From the NCBI GenBank assembly GCA_905200945.1, contig CAJKMG010000013.1, forward strand, positions 1 through 64,000: a DNA stretch of 64,000 nucleotides. The letters are read 5' to 3'. Made by a program: the position numbers and the translations under genes. This stretch comes from an uncultured Akkermansia sp. (lineage in GTDB: Bacteria; Verrucomicrobiota; Verrucomicrobiia; Verrucomicrobiales; Akkermansiaceae). The notes beneath the pieces are model-generated. The model worked only from the letters and a program-made list of their open reading frames with translations, was not told the DNA's origin and ran no database searches. This document shows positions 1-9,464 of the stretch, piece after piece; position 1 is the stretch's first letter, and every line of letters starts with the position of its first letter.

Positions 1-283
1 CCTGCTCGCTTCTTGCATTTTCCTATTTTCCCCTTTAAATTCCTTGTAAGAATTTCTCCCTCTGCCTCTTTTAGCTGGAGGAAGCTCATGAGGTCGGTTT
101 TTGAATCCGCTGTCGAGCTAATTTTTTGAAAAAGAGAAATGTTCACAGTTTCAGACAGAGAAAATAGGAGTTCTTCCACGAAGTGAAACGCACTTAAAGA
201 ATAATAGAAAACTCTTATATGCTACCTATTGCATCCTGTGAACAGAAACAACCGGATTCAAAAACCGCTATCTGTCATGCATT
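1..283. other. 5' intergenic region upstream of the PEP-CTERM gene
   Basis: AT-rich sequence with no supported gene. It should hold the promoter of the downstream PEP-CTERM gene. I see no convincing operator, riboswitch or terminator. Confidence 0.4.
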
Positions 284-1042
284 ATGGCTAAAGTATTTTT
301 TTCTATTCTTGGAACTATGGCTGCTGCCGGCGTTGCGTTAGGCGGCACCACTCTTACTTATGATTCATTGTTGCAATCTTCGGAGGGATGGGAGTTGTCT
401 GTAGGGAGAAGCGGCCGCAATACGATTCAAATAGCTAATGGAACAGCTTCCTGCCCTTCCTCTAACTGGGGACAGGCCGCTGCTGTCACCACGCTGAGTG
501 AAGGTATCCTGCTGGCAAATGAACAGGATACATTTACATTTTCTTTTGATATTACCACTAATGGAACTACAAATGCTGCCGCCATGGTGTCGTTTGTAGG
601 TTCGGAAACGGCTGTCTGCCTGGGAACGAGCGCCTATAACGGAACAATCGCTTATGGCACGTCAGACAATGTTTCCGCCAGGGCCTATTCTTTCCAAAGC
701 GCATGGGATTCAAACGGCAGTTTTGTATCACCTTCGAGCTCTTTAACCACGATAAGTTCTAATGAGACCGTTACCGTTTCCGGAGGCATCTCCTGGAAAG
801 ATGGCCAGTTTGTGCTGGATTTGTCAGCAAATGGTGGAACGGGAAGTATAGAGTTGGGTGACAGCGTCTCCATTGATAAAGTGCTTCTCCAACTGGACGG
901 TCCCAACAACTCTTCTACCGTGCCTGTTATTTCCAATCTGTCCATGTCTGCGTATCTGGTCCCGGAACCGGCGACGGCTTCCCTGAGTTTGCTGGGCTTG
1001 GCGGGACTGGCCATGCGGAGGCGTAGAAGGCAGAAAGCCTGA
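284..1042 (+). CDS. PEP-CTERM sorting domain protein
   Basis: A 252-residue exported protein of unknown role. Residues 1-20 form a signal peptide (MAKVFF then a hydrophobic stretch). The middle is Ser/Thr/Gly/Asn-rich and looks like a beta-rich surface domain. The C-terminus has the three-part PEP-CTERM signal: VPEP at 226-229, a hydrophobic helix at about 231-244, and five consecutive arginines at 245-249. In this system the tail is recognised by an exosortase and the protein is anchored at the cell surface or incorporated into extracellular matrix. No exosortase gene is in this window. The gene stands alone and is followed by a clear terminator. The sorting class is sure from the tail; the function of the body cannot be read from sequence. 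Confidence 0.88.
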   Translation: MAKVFFSILGTMAAAGVALGGTTLTYDSLLQSSEGWELSVGRSGRNTIQIANGTASCPSSNWGQAAAVTTLSEGILLANEQDTFTFSFDITTNGTTNAAAMVSFVGSETAVCLGTSAYNGTIAYGTSDNVSARAYSFQSAWDSNGSFVSPSSSLTTISSNETVTVSGGISWKDGQFVLDLSANGGTGSIELGDSVSIDKVLLQLDGPNNSSTVPVISNLSMSAYLVPEPATASLSLLGLAGLAMRRRRRQKA

Positions 1043-1120
1043 TCCGATAGAGGCGGGAAGGGGAGCAAAAAAGCTGCCCATGCGCCTCTGAGTCATTATT
1101 GTTCAGAAAATTGTTTGAAG

Positions 1121-1157
1121 AAACCCGGAAGAAAATGATTCTTCCGGGTTTTCTTTT
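1121..1157 (+). terminator. Rho-independent terminator after the PEP-CTERM gene
   Basis: A 12-bp perfect stem (AACCCGGAAGAA pairing with TTCTTCCGGGTT) around a 5-nt loop, followed by a T-rich tract on the plus strand, 79 bp past the stop codon. Confidence 0.85.
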
Positions 1158-1308
1158 TCCTAATTATTCCTCGGAAAACTCTGAATGTGGTTTTAAGACT
1201 ACTGGTCTTTTCCTACATCTTCCCTGTTCATGCTCCTACGGGTAATAGTTGACGGTTGAAAAAGAAAATTCCGACAGCTATAGTCGTCCCTAGGCAAATG
1301 CAATTCAA

Positions 1309-2856
1309 ATGATTCGTTTTCTATCCTTTTTATTTTTCCTGTGCTTTTTTTCCGTGTGTTCTGCAAAAGAATTGAAGATTTTTTTGCTGACGGGCCAATC
1401 CAATTCCCTGGGAGCGGTGAAGGGCAGCCCTGCCGCTCCGGAATTGTTAAAAAAGTATGAGCCGAAGGAAACTCTGTACTGGCACGAAAATTTTGGGCAA
1501 AAGGAAGGCGTGTTTCCCGGCGCTTCCACATCCTGGGAACAGGTAAGGCCTGCTATGCCGCGTTATAACGGCAATTTATGCATGGGGCCGGAATACGGGT
1601 TTGCCTTTACTCTGGAGAAGAATGGATGGTTCAAGGATGCGGACATTGCGGTCGTGAAAGCTTCCCGGGACGGCGGCGACAATTCCCATTGGCGGAAAAA
1701 CGGCCAGGCTTACAGGACGCTGGTGCAAGCCGTCAAGAATGCCTGTGCGGGTGTGGACAGGTCCAAGTATTCCAAAGTGGAGTTTGCCGGGCTTTTGTAT
1801 TTGCAGGGGGAAAGCAATGCCGGAACTTCCATTCCGGAGAGCGCTTCCCGCTTTCTGGAGCTTCTGGGCAATCTGGCGGCAGATTTGAAACCGTACGGGG
1901 ATACGTCCGCACTGGCTGCGCAAAAAGCCGTTGTTGGAGAGAACGCCAATTGGGCCGGAAAGAATGAGTCTGATCCGGAAACGGGCAACCTTACCGGCGG
2001 TCTGGATGGGCGCGATACGGAAGTTCAGGGAAAGACAACCCGGCAGGTGATGAAGGATCTGGCAGAATCCCGGCCTTCCCTGGGCTATGCTCCCACCCGC
2101 GATCTTCCCAAGCTGACTTCAGGGGATCAGATGGGAGTGCATTATAACGGCCAGTCTCAGATTTGCATAGGAGCCCGTTTTGCTTATGAAGCCGCCCGGT
2201 TGGCCGGGAAGGATGCCGGCTCCGTACGCAGCGGTCGTTATGATCTTCCTCTGAGTTCTCCGGACGCCTGGATGAACCGGAAAATGCCGGGGAAGAACGT
2301 GTGCGTGTGGAACGTGGCTTCTTCCGTAAAACCCAGCCTGGTGTCGGGAGTGGTGAAATTGTTTGGAATTCGTGTGGAAGATCCGGCCGTCAATACCGTT
2401 ATTGTCCGGAGTAAGGGAGGTTCCGGAGACCGTTTGGTAATCGGGCCGGGAGGCATTCGTCTGGCGGAAGGGAAAAATTTGCAGTTGAGGACAAATGTAC
2501 AGCTGGCGGGTCGGCAATCCTGGAGTATTCCGGGCGGTTCTGCCGTGGAGATTAAGCCCTTGCTGGTTCAGGAAAAAGCCATGCCTGTCCGTTTGTCCGG
2601 CCAGGCGGAGGTGCATGTAGCCCGAGCGGAAGACGGCGGAGAAGCGGCCCGCGTCGTATTGGAACAGGTGTTGCCCTCTGCCCTGAAATGTTCCTGGACG
2701 CTGTCCGGAAAGGTGGAAATGACTCTGAAGGGCATGGAAGGGAAGGCCGTGAATTTGGGCAAAATCCTCGTCAGGCAGGGCGCTGTACTGAATCTGAATG
2801 GCTCCAGACCTGTTGCGGGCAGTGTCGTTAATCAGGGCGGCACGGTGAATCCGTAA
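1309..2856 (+). CDS. SASA-type carbohydrate esterase (sialate O-acetylesterase-like)
   Basis: A 515-residue secreted esterase candidate. Residues 1-19 are a hydrophobic signal peptide ending in CSA. The SGNH-like nucleophile motif GQSNSLG is at 29-35 (Ser31). A second conserved block, LYLQGESNAG, lies near 165, and a late MGVHYNGQ segment near 270 supplies the probable catalytic His. This is the layout of the SASA/DUF303 family, whose members remove O-acetyl groups from sialic acids or xylan. The C-terminal 200 residues are beta-rich and probably an accessory domain. In a mucin degrader, removal of acetyl groups from sialic acids is the natural role, but substrate is inferred. The gene is monocistronic, with a probable terminator just downstream. 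Confidence 0.8.
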   Translation: MIRFLSFLFFLCFFSVCSAKELKIFLLTGQSNSLGAVKGSPAAPELLKKYEPKETLYWHENFGQKEGVFPGASTSWEQVRPAMPRYNGNLCMGPEYGFAFTLEKNGWFKDADIAVVKASRDGGDNSHWRKNGQAYRTLVQAVKNACAGVDRSKYSKVEFAGLLYLQGESNAGTSIPESASRFLELLGNLAADLKPYGDTSALAAQKAVVGENANWAGKNESDPETGNLTGGLDGRDTEVQGKTTRQVMKDLAESRPSLGYAPTRDLPKLTSGDQMGVHYNGQSQICIGARFAYEAARLAGKDAGSVRSGRYDLPLSSPDAWMNRKMPGKNVCVWNVASSVKPSLVSGVVKLFGIRVEDPAVNTVIVRSKGGSGDRLVIGPGGIRLAEGKNLQLRTNVQLAGRQSWSIPGGSAVEIKPLLVQEKAMPVRLSGQAEVHVARAEDGGEAARVVLEQVLPSALKCSWTLSGKVEMTLKGMEGKAVNLGKILVRQGAVLNLNGSRPVAGSVVNQGGTVNP

Positions 2857-2872
2857 TCAATAGACCTGGTAC

Positions 2873-2899
2873 GGTCCGGAATGCTTGCCGGATTTTTTT
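2873..2899 (+). terminator. Probable terminator after the SASA esterase gene
   Basis: Short stem TCCGG/CCGGA around an 8-nt loop followed immediately by seven T residues, 19 bp after the stop codon. The stem is short, so confidence is moderate. Confidence 0.6.
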
Positions 2900-3136
2900 A
2901 GTGAAGGGAGGAGGCATAAAAAATGCGTGTTTCCCTCCCGGAGGGGCCATGGGCTTTTTTCTTATTCACAGGTGCGGTGCGGCCTGGAAGCCGAACAGGG
3001 GCGTGACCTGCGGCATTTTTACTCCGGTTTATTCACAGGAAGTTCTGCTTGGGAAGCATTGATCATCAAGTCCACTGTACTATATTTGGCGTACTTTTTC
3101 CTTTATAGATGCGTTATGTAGTAGTATGGTCGCGCC

Positions 3137-3628
3137 ATGAGATGCGTTCAGTGCGGCCATTTGGAAGATAAAGTCATTGATTCCCGTATGTCTAAAGACG
3201 GGACGACCATCCGCCGCCGCCGCGTGTGCCTGAGGTGCGATTACCGTTATACGACCTATGAGCAGATTGAACGCACGGAGCTGCGCGTAGTCAAAAGGGA
3301 TAATCTGAGAGAAGCCCTGAATCGTGAAAAGATTTTACGCGGCCTGGTAAAAGCTTGTGAAAAGAGGCCCGTCAGCATGGACCGTCTGGACCGCGCCGTG
3401 GAAGAGATCATTTCCGAATTGCACCGTGACCATTTGCGCGAAGTTCCTTCCAGCGAGATAGGCAAGAAGGTGATTGAAAAATTGTACGCCATTGATCCCG
3501 TGGCGTACATCCGCTATGTGTCCGTGTACCGCCAATTTTCCAATGTGGAGGAATTTATTCAGGAGATCACCCAGATGCGCCACCAGACGCTAATTGATCC
3601 CCTGCAGCGCAAGCTTCCCATTCTTTGA
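3137..3628 (+). CDS. nrdR: Transcriptional repressor NrdR
   Basis: A 163-residue protein of normal NrdR length. The N-terminal zinc ribbon is intact: CxxC at Cys3/Cys6 and CxxC at Cys31/Cys34, with the basic stretch RRRR between them. Residues from about 49 to 139 form the ATP-cone domain that senses ATP/dATP. NrdR represses ribonucleotide reductase operons by binding pairs of AT-rich palindromic boxes. In this window a matching pair of boxes lies upstream of nrdD (48274-48320), giving a likely target. The next gene starts 13 bp after the stop in the same direction, so the two may be co-transcribed. Start chosen because the zinc ribbon begins at residue 3, as in the family. Confidence 0.95.
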   Translation: MRCVQCGHLEDKVIDSRMSKDGTTIRRRRVCLRCDYRYTTYEQIERTELRVVKRDNLREALNREKILRGLVKACEKRPVSMDRLDRAVEEIISELHRDHLREVPSSEIGKKVIEKLYAIDPVAYIRYVSVYRQFSNVEEFIQEITQMRHQTLIDPLQRKLPIL

Positions 3629-3641
3629 AGTTCCCTGTTCC

Positions 3642-4169
3642 ATGATTGGCTTTCGAAATAACAGACCGCTGCTCAAGCTTGGTGATTTCCTGATTGCCGA
3701 GTATGGGGAACAGTGGCTGGCGGATGCCCTGGAGCACGCCGCCCGGCGTGCCGGAACAACCCTGCCGTTTAAGGAAGATCTTCTGGCCTCCGTACGTTAT
3801 TATTTGGAGCATGAGTGCGATTTATCCGTTATGAGGGTGTCCGAGCTGTATGCGCGTCTGCGCCGCATGCTCACGGAAGTGGGCCTGGAACACCTTGCAA
3901 GGGAGCTTAGGGAAGAGATGCCTCCCATGACAGTCTGTGTTGCGGAGATTGCCCGCAGCGTGCCATTCTGGCTGTTTTTCGCCTGTGAGCTGAAAAAGCA
4001 GGTTGAGGAATTGCGGGGGCACGGTATTACCAAATACTGTTTTACAGGCAGGAAGGAATGCGTGATGGCTCTCCGGGGCAGGAAGCGCTGGGATCGTTCC
4101 TGCCAGTCTTTGCTGGAAGATTTGGATTTCCTCCTTTCCCGTTATGAGGGGCAGGATATGGATCGTTGA
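3642..4169 (+). CDS. Conserved hypothetical protein downstream of nrdR
   Basis: A 175-residue protein that I do not recognise. I chose the ATG at 3642 rather than the upstream in-frame ATG at 3594, because 3594 lies inside nrdR and the residues it would add are not protein-like, whereas 3642 lies 13 bp past the nrdR stop. The sequence is predicted mostly helical with many Arg, Leu and Glu residues, and has no signal peptide or membrane segment. The opening (ML/IGFRNNRPLLKLGDFLIAEYGEQW) and the central Arg/Leu-rich helices could bind nucleic acid or protein, but no motif is diagnostic. Location suggests co-transcription with nrdR. The 3' end faces the convergent GH27 gene. Confidence 0.6.
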   Translation: MIGFRNNRPLLKLGDFLIAEYGEQWLADALEHAARRAGTTLPFKEDLLASVRYYLEHECDLSVMRVSELYARLRRMLTEVGLEHLARELREEMPPMTVCVAEIARSVPFWLFFACELKKQVEELRGHGITKYCFTGRKECVMALRGRKRWDRSCQSLLEDLDFLLSRYEGQDMDR

Positions 4170-4269
4170 TGGGAAAGCCTGCCGGAATTTAGTTTCACAG
4201 CGTTTCCATTACGGTGTGCGTTCCAAAGATAAGAACCATGTGTATGCTTTCCCGGAAAAGATGCAGATG

Positions 4270-5658
4270 TTATCTGGTGAAGCGGAAAAAGATAACATCA
4301 TGAGGTGCAATTTCCAGCTTCTTCAAGCGGACTCCTTGAGATTTCCTGTTATTCCAGATATCTATCAAGGCGACTTCGGTAAAATTCAGCAATTTTTTCG
4401 TATCAAAGACGTATGTTGTTACGGTTTTAGTGCGATTGAAAATCCCGATATAACCGTCTTTCGGGTTGTCACGCATGGCCGCCCGCCAAATTTCAATACC
4501 ATTTTCCGACAAGACTAAAGTTGCGCAGACACCGTTTTGATTGCAACGAAGCATTTCCTTGTTTTGCAAAAGAGATAAGGAAAAATCATCCATCGTCGAT
4601 AAATCTCCTCCAACCATCAAAGGAGATGCGCTTAACGCCCGCAATGTGATGAATGTTCTCATCTGTGCCGGCGTCAATTGGCAAGTGCGCCGTGTTCCTT
4701 TTCCCGTAAGGCGAACAGTATTTCTTCCGTCAGCAGTTTTCTTAGCTGCGTTCGACATTAATTGTAGTTTGCCGAAAGGGATCATATCCATATCAATCCA
4801 AAAGTTCTTTTTTGATTGGGTTCCCCATTTTTTCCACGCTTCAAAGCAAAGGTTAATTCCGTGCAGGTCGTCCCATATATCGGGGGTTACACGCAACATC
4901 TGGGCGTTCTGAAATACTTTTAACGCTTTTTCATTTGCCGGGACCGTATCTCCGGGTGACAGACTTAACACGATGGGGCGCTTACATTTGGCGATTGCTT
5001 TTGTGACGGCCTCAACTTCCCTGGGGAAGGGAACAATGTCGTCGTATTTGATAAAATCAATTCCCATATCCGCAAGGTGCTGAATTAACCCGTCATACCA
5101 TTCCTGCGCACCGGGTTTTGACATATCCACGCCATAATTGTAGGGACACCAGGTACAGATATTCCTGGTTGAAGCAATATCCCGCGCCCTGTATGCTGTC
5201 CCCTTGATGGGAAGATTTAACTCATATGCCTTGCGGGGAATTCCGCGCATCAAATGCACGCCGAATTTAAGCCCCTTGTCATGGCATTTTTTAATTAATG
5301 CACGGAATCCATTAGGGAAATACGTCCGTGATGGCATAAAAAATCCGTATTCATTAATATTTACATCTGATGCGTGTTTTTCTGCCGGAAAATTTGTACC
5401 GTCTTCCAGTTTGTATTCTCCAAACCATCCATTATCTATAACGAAATATTCGTATCCGTACGGTTTTAATAACCGTGCCATGGCATCAATATTTTTGTGT
5501 GCTGCCTGGTCGTGAAAATAGACGCCATAAGATTGAAAGCTATTCCAGCCCAATGGAGGCGTTGGAGCCGGATCTGTTCCAGATTTTGAGGAAGCCAAAC
5601 AGTTTGGAGGAGAAAGTAATGTCGCAGTAAATAGGAATGATGAAAAAAATTTTTTCAT
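4270..5658 (-). CDS. Secreted GH27-family alpha-galactosidase
   Basis: A 462-residue enzyme with an N-terminal signal peptide (about 1-22). The family landmarks are present: PPLGWNSF at 34-41, the YFVIDNGW block near 71-78, the nucleophile motif KYDD with Asp206 at 204-207, and a probable acid/base Asp260 in RVTPDIWDD. GH27 enzymes release terminal alpha-linked galactose, or in some members alpha-N-acetylgalactosamine. In a mucin degrader this would act on blood-group B-type or A-type caps of O-glycans. The C-terminal 100 residues look like the usual antiparallel beta domain. The gene is somewhat AT-richer than its neighbours and stands alone, with a long non-coding region upstream. Which sugar is preferred cannot be told from the sequence. 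Confidence 0.9.
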   Translation of the reverse strand: MKKFFSSFLFTATLLSPPNCLASSKSGTDPAPTPPLGWNSFQSYGVYFHDQAAHKNIDAMARLLKPYGYEYFVIDNGWFGEYKLEDGTNFPAEKHASDVNINEYGFFMPSRTYFPNGFRALIKKCHDKGLKFGVHLMRGIPRKAYELNLPIKGTAYRARDIASTRNICTWCPYNYGVDMSKPGAQEWYDGLIQHLADMGIDFIKYDDIVPFPREVEAVTKAIAKCKRPIVLSLSPGDTVPANEKALKVFQNAQMLRVTPDIWDDLHGINLCFEAWKKWGTQSKKNFWIDMDMIPFGKLQLMSNAAKKTADGRNTVRLTGKGTRRTCQLTPAQMRTFITLRALSASPLMVGGDLSTMDDFSLSLLQNKEMLRCNQNGVCATLVLSENGIEIWRAAMRDNPKDGYIGIFNRTKTVTTYVFDTKKLLNFTEVALIDIWNNRKSQGVRLKKLEIAPHDVIFFRFTR

Positions 5659-6197
5659 AAGGAATCATACTCAGACAAAGATTTGGTCACAAAGTGGAAG
5701 TACCCTTTATGAAGCCTTTTACACATACGTGGAATTCGTGGATATTGTTTCAATTCCAGTAAAAGGAAAACGCCCTATGACCAGACAGGCGATACGGGGC
5801 CGGTGAGCCTGCATTGAGGAGTAAGCAGCCCACCCTTGAGGGGGAAGGCCGGGTTTTGCCCTGAACAGTTTGTTGGCTATATGCTGGCTTTAAATATGAA
5901 ATGAGTAAAAAATCCACAAATCCCGTTATGGGATACTCAAGATAGTTTTGAGGTTTTTTACATCTTTGCTTTATCAATGGGAAAGTCTCTCAAAACATCA
6001 ATTGCAACATTATTTGATAATGCAAAGGTTGAAATGATATCTGTGAATTTCTCAATCGGAAATCCCGGAAGCATTCAGCTTCCGGGACTGGTGGAATATT
6101 GCCGACGGCTTTCGGCAAAGGCATACTGCCCATGTTGAAAGAAAGCCGTAAATGAGCGGAACGGGATTTTATCCCGATGTAGGAGGGACGGTCTCTG
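5659..6197. other. 539-bp intergenic region between GH27 and the SulP gene
   Basis: No supported gene. The part next to 5658 must hold the GH27 promoter. A GC-rich patch at about 5770-5870 is compositionally unlike its AT-rich flanks and has no coding signature I can recognise. Near 6063-6087 there is a strong hairpin. Several short open frames exist but have no start-site support or recognisable product. Confidence 0.5.
6063..6087 (-). terminator. Hairpin downstream of the SulP gene, possible terminator
   Basis: Perfect 10-bp stem TCCCGGAAGC / GCTTCCGGGA with a 5-nt loop, 111 bp past the SulP stop codon. It lacks a proper T-tract on either strand, so termination is only possible, not shown. 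Confidence 0.4.
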
Positions 6198-7877
6198 CTA
6201 CAGATGTTTGGGAGCGGGGCCATTGATGATTTTGCGGGCCCGGTTCAGGGCTGCGTCAATATTCTCGCAGATATTGTAGCGTTTCAACTCCCGGTAAAAG
6301 GGCGCGTGGCGGATGACGTCCAGCGGCTGGGGCTGCACGCCGCAGACCAGCAGGGTGGAGCCGTGCTCCCGGCACTGGTGGCAGAAGTCGGAAAGGACGT
6401 TCAGGCCAGTGGCGTCCAGAGCAGGGACCAGGCGCATACGCAGGATAACCACCTTGGTGTCGTGCTCCAGCGTTTCCAGTACCTGGTCTTTGAATTGCTC
6501 CACGGCACCGAAGAAGAAGGGGCCTTTTACGTCGAAAACTTCCACGCCTTCCGGGATGTCCAGCTTAGAGGCGGAACGGCCTCCATCATCTTCTTCATCA
6601 TTCTCCAGCAGTTCGTTTTTGATGGCGGAGACATCGCTGATCTGGGCCATGCGGCCCATGAAGAGCAGGGCGGCCAGCACCACGCCCACTTCCACGGCTA
6701 CGACAAGATCCACAAAGACGGTCAGCAGGAAGGTTATTACCAGCACCGCCGCATCCTGTCTTGGCCCTTTCAGCAGACGGCTGAATGTGTGCATTTCACT
6801 CATGTTGTAGCACACTACCGTCAGGATGCCCGCCAGGACAGCCAGGGGAATTTGCTGGGCATAATGGGCGAAAGCCATCAGAATGGCCAGCAGGGTCAGC
6901 GCGTGAATCATGCCGGAAACCGGGCTTTTAGCCCCTGCCTTGATGTTGGTGGCTGTGCGGGCAATGGCTCCGGTGGCCGGAATGCCGCCGAACAGGGCGG
7001 AGCCGATGTTGCCAATGCCCTGTGCGATCAGTTCCATGTTGGGCTTGTGGCGCCCTCCGGTCATGCCGTCCGCCACGGAGGCGCTCAGCAGGGATTCGAT
7101 TGCCGCCAGCAGCGCGATGGTGAAAGCCGGGGCCGTCAGCGCTCCCAGAGTGCTCCAGTCAATACTGGGCAGGGAGGGCAGGGGAAGCGTGTTCGGGAGG
7201 CTGCCGAAAGCTTGCCCGATAGTTGTCACGGGCAATGAAAACGTTACGGAAACGGCCGTCATGCCCAGCATGCCCACCAGCATGGCCGGTATTCTGGGCC
7301 AGAAGCGGCGGCTCAGCATGGTAATGATTACGGTTCCGGCGGCCAGCCCCAGCGCCGCCCAGTTGATGGTGTGGAAATAATGGAAGTAACACGCCCATTT
7401 TTCAATAAACTCTCCGGGGATTTTTTCCGTAATGGTGAGACCGAAGATGTCTTTAATTTGCGTGGAAAAGATTACCACGGCGATGCCGGACGTAAACCCC
7501 GTGGTGACGGGGAAGGGAATGAAGCGGATGAGCGCTCCCATGCGGCAGAACCCTAGGATGATGAGGAAAAGGCCCGCCATCAATGTGCAGACCAGCAGGC
7601 CGGATGCGTGGTATTGCTCCAGGACGCCCATGATAATGATCACGAAGGCGCCGGTGGGGCCGCCTATTTGATATTTGCTTCCGCTGAACAGGGAAATGAG
7701 GAACCCGGCCACAATAGCGGTGATAAGGCCCTGGGTTGGGGAGAGTCCGCATGCAATTGCAAAAGCCATTGCCAGCGGAATGGCTACTACACCGACGGTC
7801 AGTCCCGCAAAAAGGTCCGCCAGAAAGGTTTGTTTGGTATAAGTTTTGAGAGAGGAAAGAAGAGCAGGTTTGAACAT
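6198..7877 (-). CDS. SulP-family inorganic anion permease with STAS domain
   Basis: A 559-residue inner-membrane transporter. Residues about 20-420 contain ten or more hydrophobic segments with the family's GLTVGVVAIPLAMAFAIA opening and the segment GNIGSALFGGIPATGAIART. Residues about 440-555 form a cytoplasmic STAS domain (GVEVFDVKGPFFFGA..., LRMRLVPALDATGLNVL). SulP proteins exchange or symport sulfate, bicarbonate or related anions; the exact anion is not readable from sequence. Sulfate released from mucin would be one relevant substrate, and bicarbonate is an equally plausible one. The gene lies 138 bp downstream of argH on the same strand but probably forms its own unit. Confidence 0.9.
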   Translation of the reverse strand: MFKPALLSSLKTYTKQTFLADLFAGLTVGVVAIPLAMAFAIACGLSPTQGLITAIVAGFLISLFSGSKYQIGGPTGAFVIIIMGVLEQYHASGLLVCTLMAGLFLIILGFCRMGALIRFIPFPVTTGFTSGIAVVIFSTQIKDIFGLTITEKIPGEFIEKWACYFHYFHTINWAALGLAAGTVIITMLSRRFWPRIPAMLVGMLGMTAVSVTFSLPVTTIGQAFGSLPNTLPLPSLPSIDWSTLGALTAPAFTIALLAAIESLLSASVADGMTGGRHKPNMELIAQGIGNIGSALFGGIPATGAIARTATNIKAGAKSPVSGMIHALTLLAILMAFAHYAQQIPLAVLAGILTVVCYNMSEMHTFSRLLKGPRQDAAVLVITFLLTVFVDLVVAVEVGVVLAALLFMGRMAQISDVSAIKNELLENDEEDDGGRSASKLDIPEGVEVFDVKGPFFFGAVEQFKDQVLETLEHDTKVVILRMRLVPALDATGLNVLSDFCHQCREHGSTLLVCGVQPQPLDVIRHAPFYRELKRYNICENIDAALNRARKIINGPAPKHL

Positions 7878-8015
7878 GGCTGCCGGGATGGTTGGCCGGC
7901 TGCGGTGGATGCCGCCGCCAGCGGGGTTGAAGTGTCCCCTTCCTGCACCCGGAGGCGCCCCGCGGAGACGGACGGCAGGCTCTCTCTTCGTTCCCGTCCG
8001 CCTCCGCAGGCGGAG

Positions 8016-9383
8016 TTATTTGGAAAGGATGCCTTCCCAGTAGGCGATGCGGCGGCGGGTGTTGTCGGAATTGGGAGCCCCCGGGTTGGTACGCTGGGAG
8101 AAGGCTTTTGTCAATTCAAATACGTCGCGCGCGTCTGTTCCGTATGCATCTGAAATGGAAGCGAACTGTTCATCGCTCAACTTATTGAGCGGCGTGCCCG
8201 TGGAGATGCTCACGGCGACTGCCTTTCCGACCAGTTCATGGGCTTTCCGGAAGGGGACGCCGCGGCGTACCAGATAATCCGCCAGATCCGTAGCCAGCAG
8301 CATGGGATCGGACGCCGCTTCCCTGGCCCTGGCCGTGTTTACCGTCATGGCGGCTATCATTTCCGCATTGACGTCCAGGGCCAGCTTGACCGTATCAATG
8401 GAATCGAACAGGGGTTCCTTGTCTTCCTGGAGGTCGCGGTTGTAAGTCAGGGGAAGTCCTTTGACGGCCACCATGACGGCGGTGAGGTTGCCGTACAGCC
8501 GCCCCGTTTTTCCGCGGGTGAGTTCCGCGACGTCCGGATTTTTTTTCTGAGGCATCAGGGATGAACCCGTCGTATGGGCGTCGGACAGGGAAGCGAAACC
8601 GAATTCCGCCGTGCACCACAGGATGATGTCCTCGCTCATGCGGGAGAGATGGGCTCCGACCACGGCCAGGTCAAAAAGGATTTCCATGATGTAATCCCGG
8701 TCGGCAATCGCGTCCATGGAGTTTTCTGTAACTGCGTCGAAACCCAGTTCCACGGCAATTCCGTGGCGGTCCAGGCAGATGGTGGAGCCGGCGATGGCTC
8801 CGGAACCGAGCGGGGAGACGTTCAGGCGCCTGCGGCAGTCCTTGAGGCGGTCCGCATCCCGGTCCAGCATTTCCACGTAAGCCAGCAGGTGGTGGCCCAT
8901 GGTGACGGGCTGGGCGCGCTGCAGATGAGTATAGCCCGGCATCATGGCATCCGCGTATTCCTTCGCCTTCATGACCAGCGCGCGCTGCAGATGGCGCACT
9001 TTTCCAAGGATTTCATCAATTTCCGCCCGGCAGTAAAGCCGCGTGTCCGTAGCCACCTGGTCATTGCGGGAGCGTGCGGTATGCAGCTTGGCGCCCGGAG
9101 CTCCGATGCGCCGGGTGAGTTCGCTTTCAATGTTCATGTGCACGTCCTCCAGTTCCCGGCTCCACGAAAAATTGCCTGCTTCAATGTCTTTCAGGATGTC
9201 TTTCAGGCCGGATTCAATGGCGTTGAATTCTTCCTGCGAAAGCAGGCCTGCCTTGAGCTGGGCCCGCGCATGGGCGATGGATCCGGCAATGTCTTGGCGG
9301 AAAAGCCTCCAGTCGTAGGAGACGGATTCGCCGTAGCGTTGAACCAGATCAGCGGTGGGTTTAGAAAATCTGCCTTTCCACAT
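8016..9383 (-). CDS. argH: Argininosuccinate lyase
   Basis: Cleaves argininosuccinate to arginine and fumarate, the last step of arginine synthesis. The 455-residue protein begins MWKGRFSKPTADLV, the usual ArgH opening, so I prefer the ATG at 9383 over the one three codons upstream (9392). The fumarase/aspartase-superfamily signature SSLMPQKKNPD with its catalytic serine is near residue 280, and the HTARSRNDQ and HLQRAQP blocks are present. Length is normal for the family. It is a single gene; a second arginine-pathway candidate, argD, lies far away at 58063. A small GC-rich hairpin (7997-8014) overlaps the stop codon but has no T-tract. Confidence 0.97.
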   Translation of the reverse strand: MWKGRFSKPTADLVQRYGESVSYDWRLFRQDIAGSIAHARAQLKAGLLSQEEFNAIESGLKDILKDIEAGNFSWSRELEDVHMNIESELTRRIGAPGAKLHTARSRNDQVATDTRLYCRAEIDEILGKVRHLQRALVMKAKEYADAMMPGYTHLQRAQPVTMGHHLLAYVEMLDRDADRLKDCRRRLNVSPLGSGAIAGSTICLDRHGIAVELGFDAVTENSMDAIADRDYIMEILFDLAVVGAHLSRMSEDIILWCTAEFGFASLSDAHTTGSSLMPQKKNPDVAELTRGKTGRLYGNLTAVMVAVKGLPLTYNRDLQEDKEPLFDSIDTVKLALDVNAEMIAAMTVNTARAREAASDPMLLATDLADYLVRRGVPFRKAHELVGKAVAVSISTGTPLNKLSDEQFASISDAYGTDARDVFELTKAFSQRTNPGAPNSDNTRRRIAYWEGILSK

Positions 9384-9464
9384 GACCCACATGTTGTGCC
9401 TGAAGCCATGTTGTTTGGAAAGCTTGAAATAGGTAATGTGGACGGATTTGGAATGGAGTTTTTA

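Noticed and set aside
2885..3121. A 78-residue frame before nrdR
   Set aside because: No domain, no signal peptide and composition like the intergenic sequence; it begins in the esterase terminator.
5750..5977. A 75-residue minus-strand frame in the long intergenic gap
   Set aside because: No recognisable product or start site. Possibly a fossil, but not supported.
7997..8014. GC-rich palindrome at the argH stop codon
   Set aside because: A 7-bp stem with no T-tract on either side; too weak to call a terminator.
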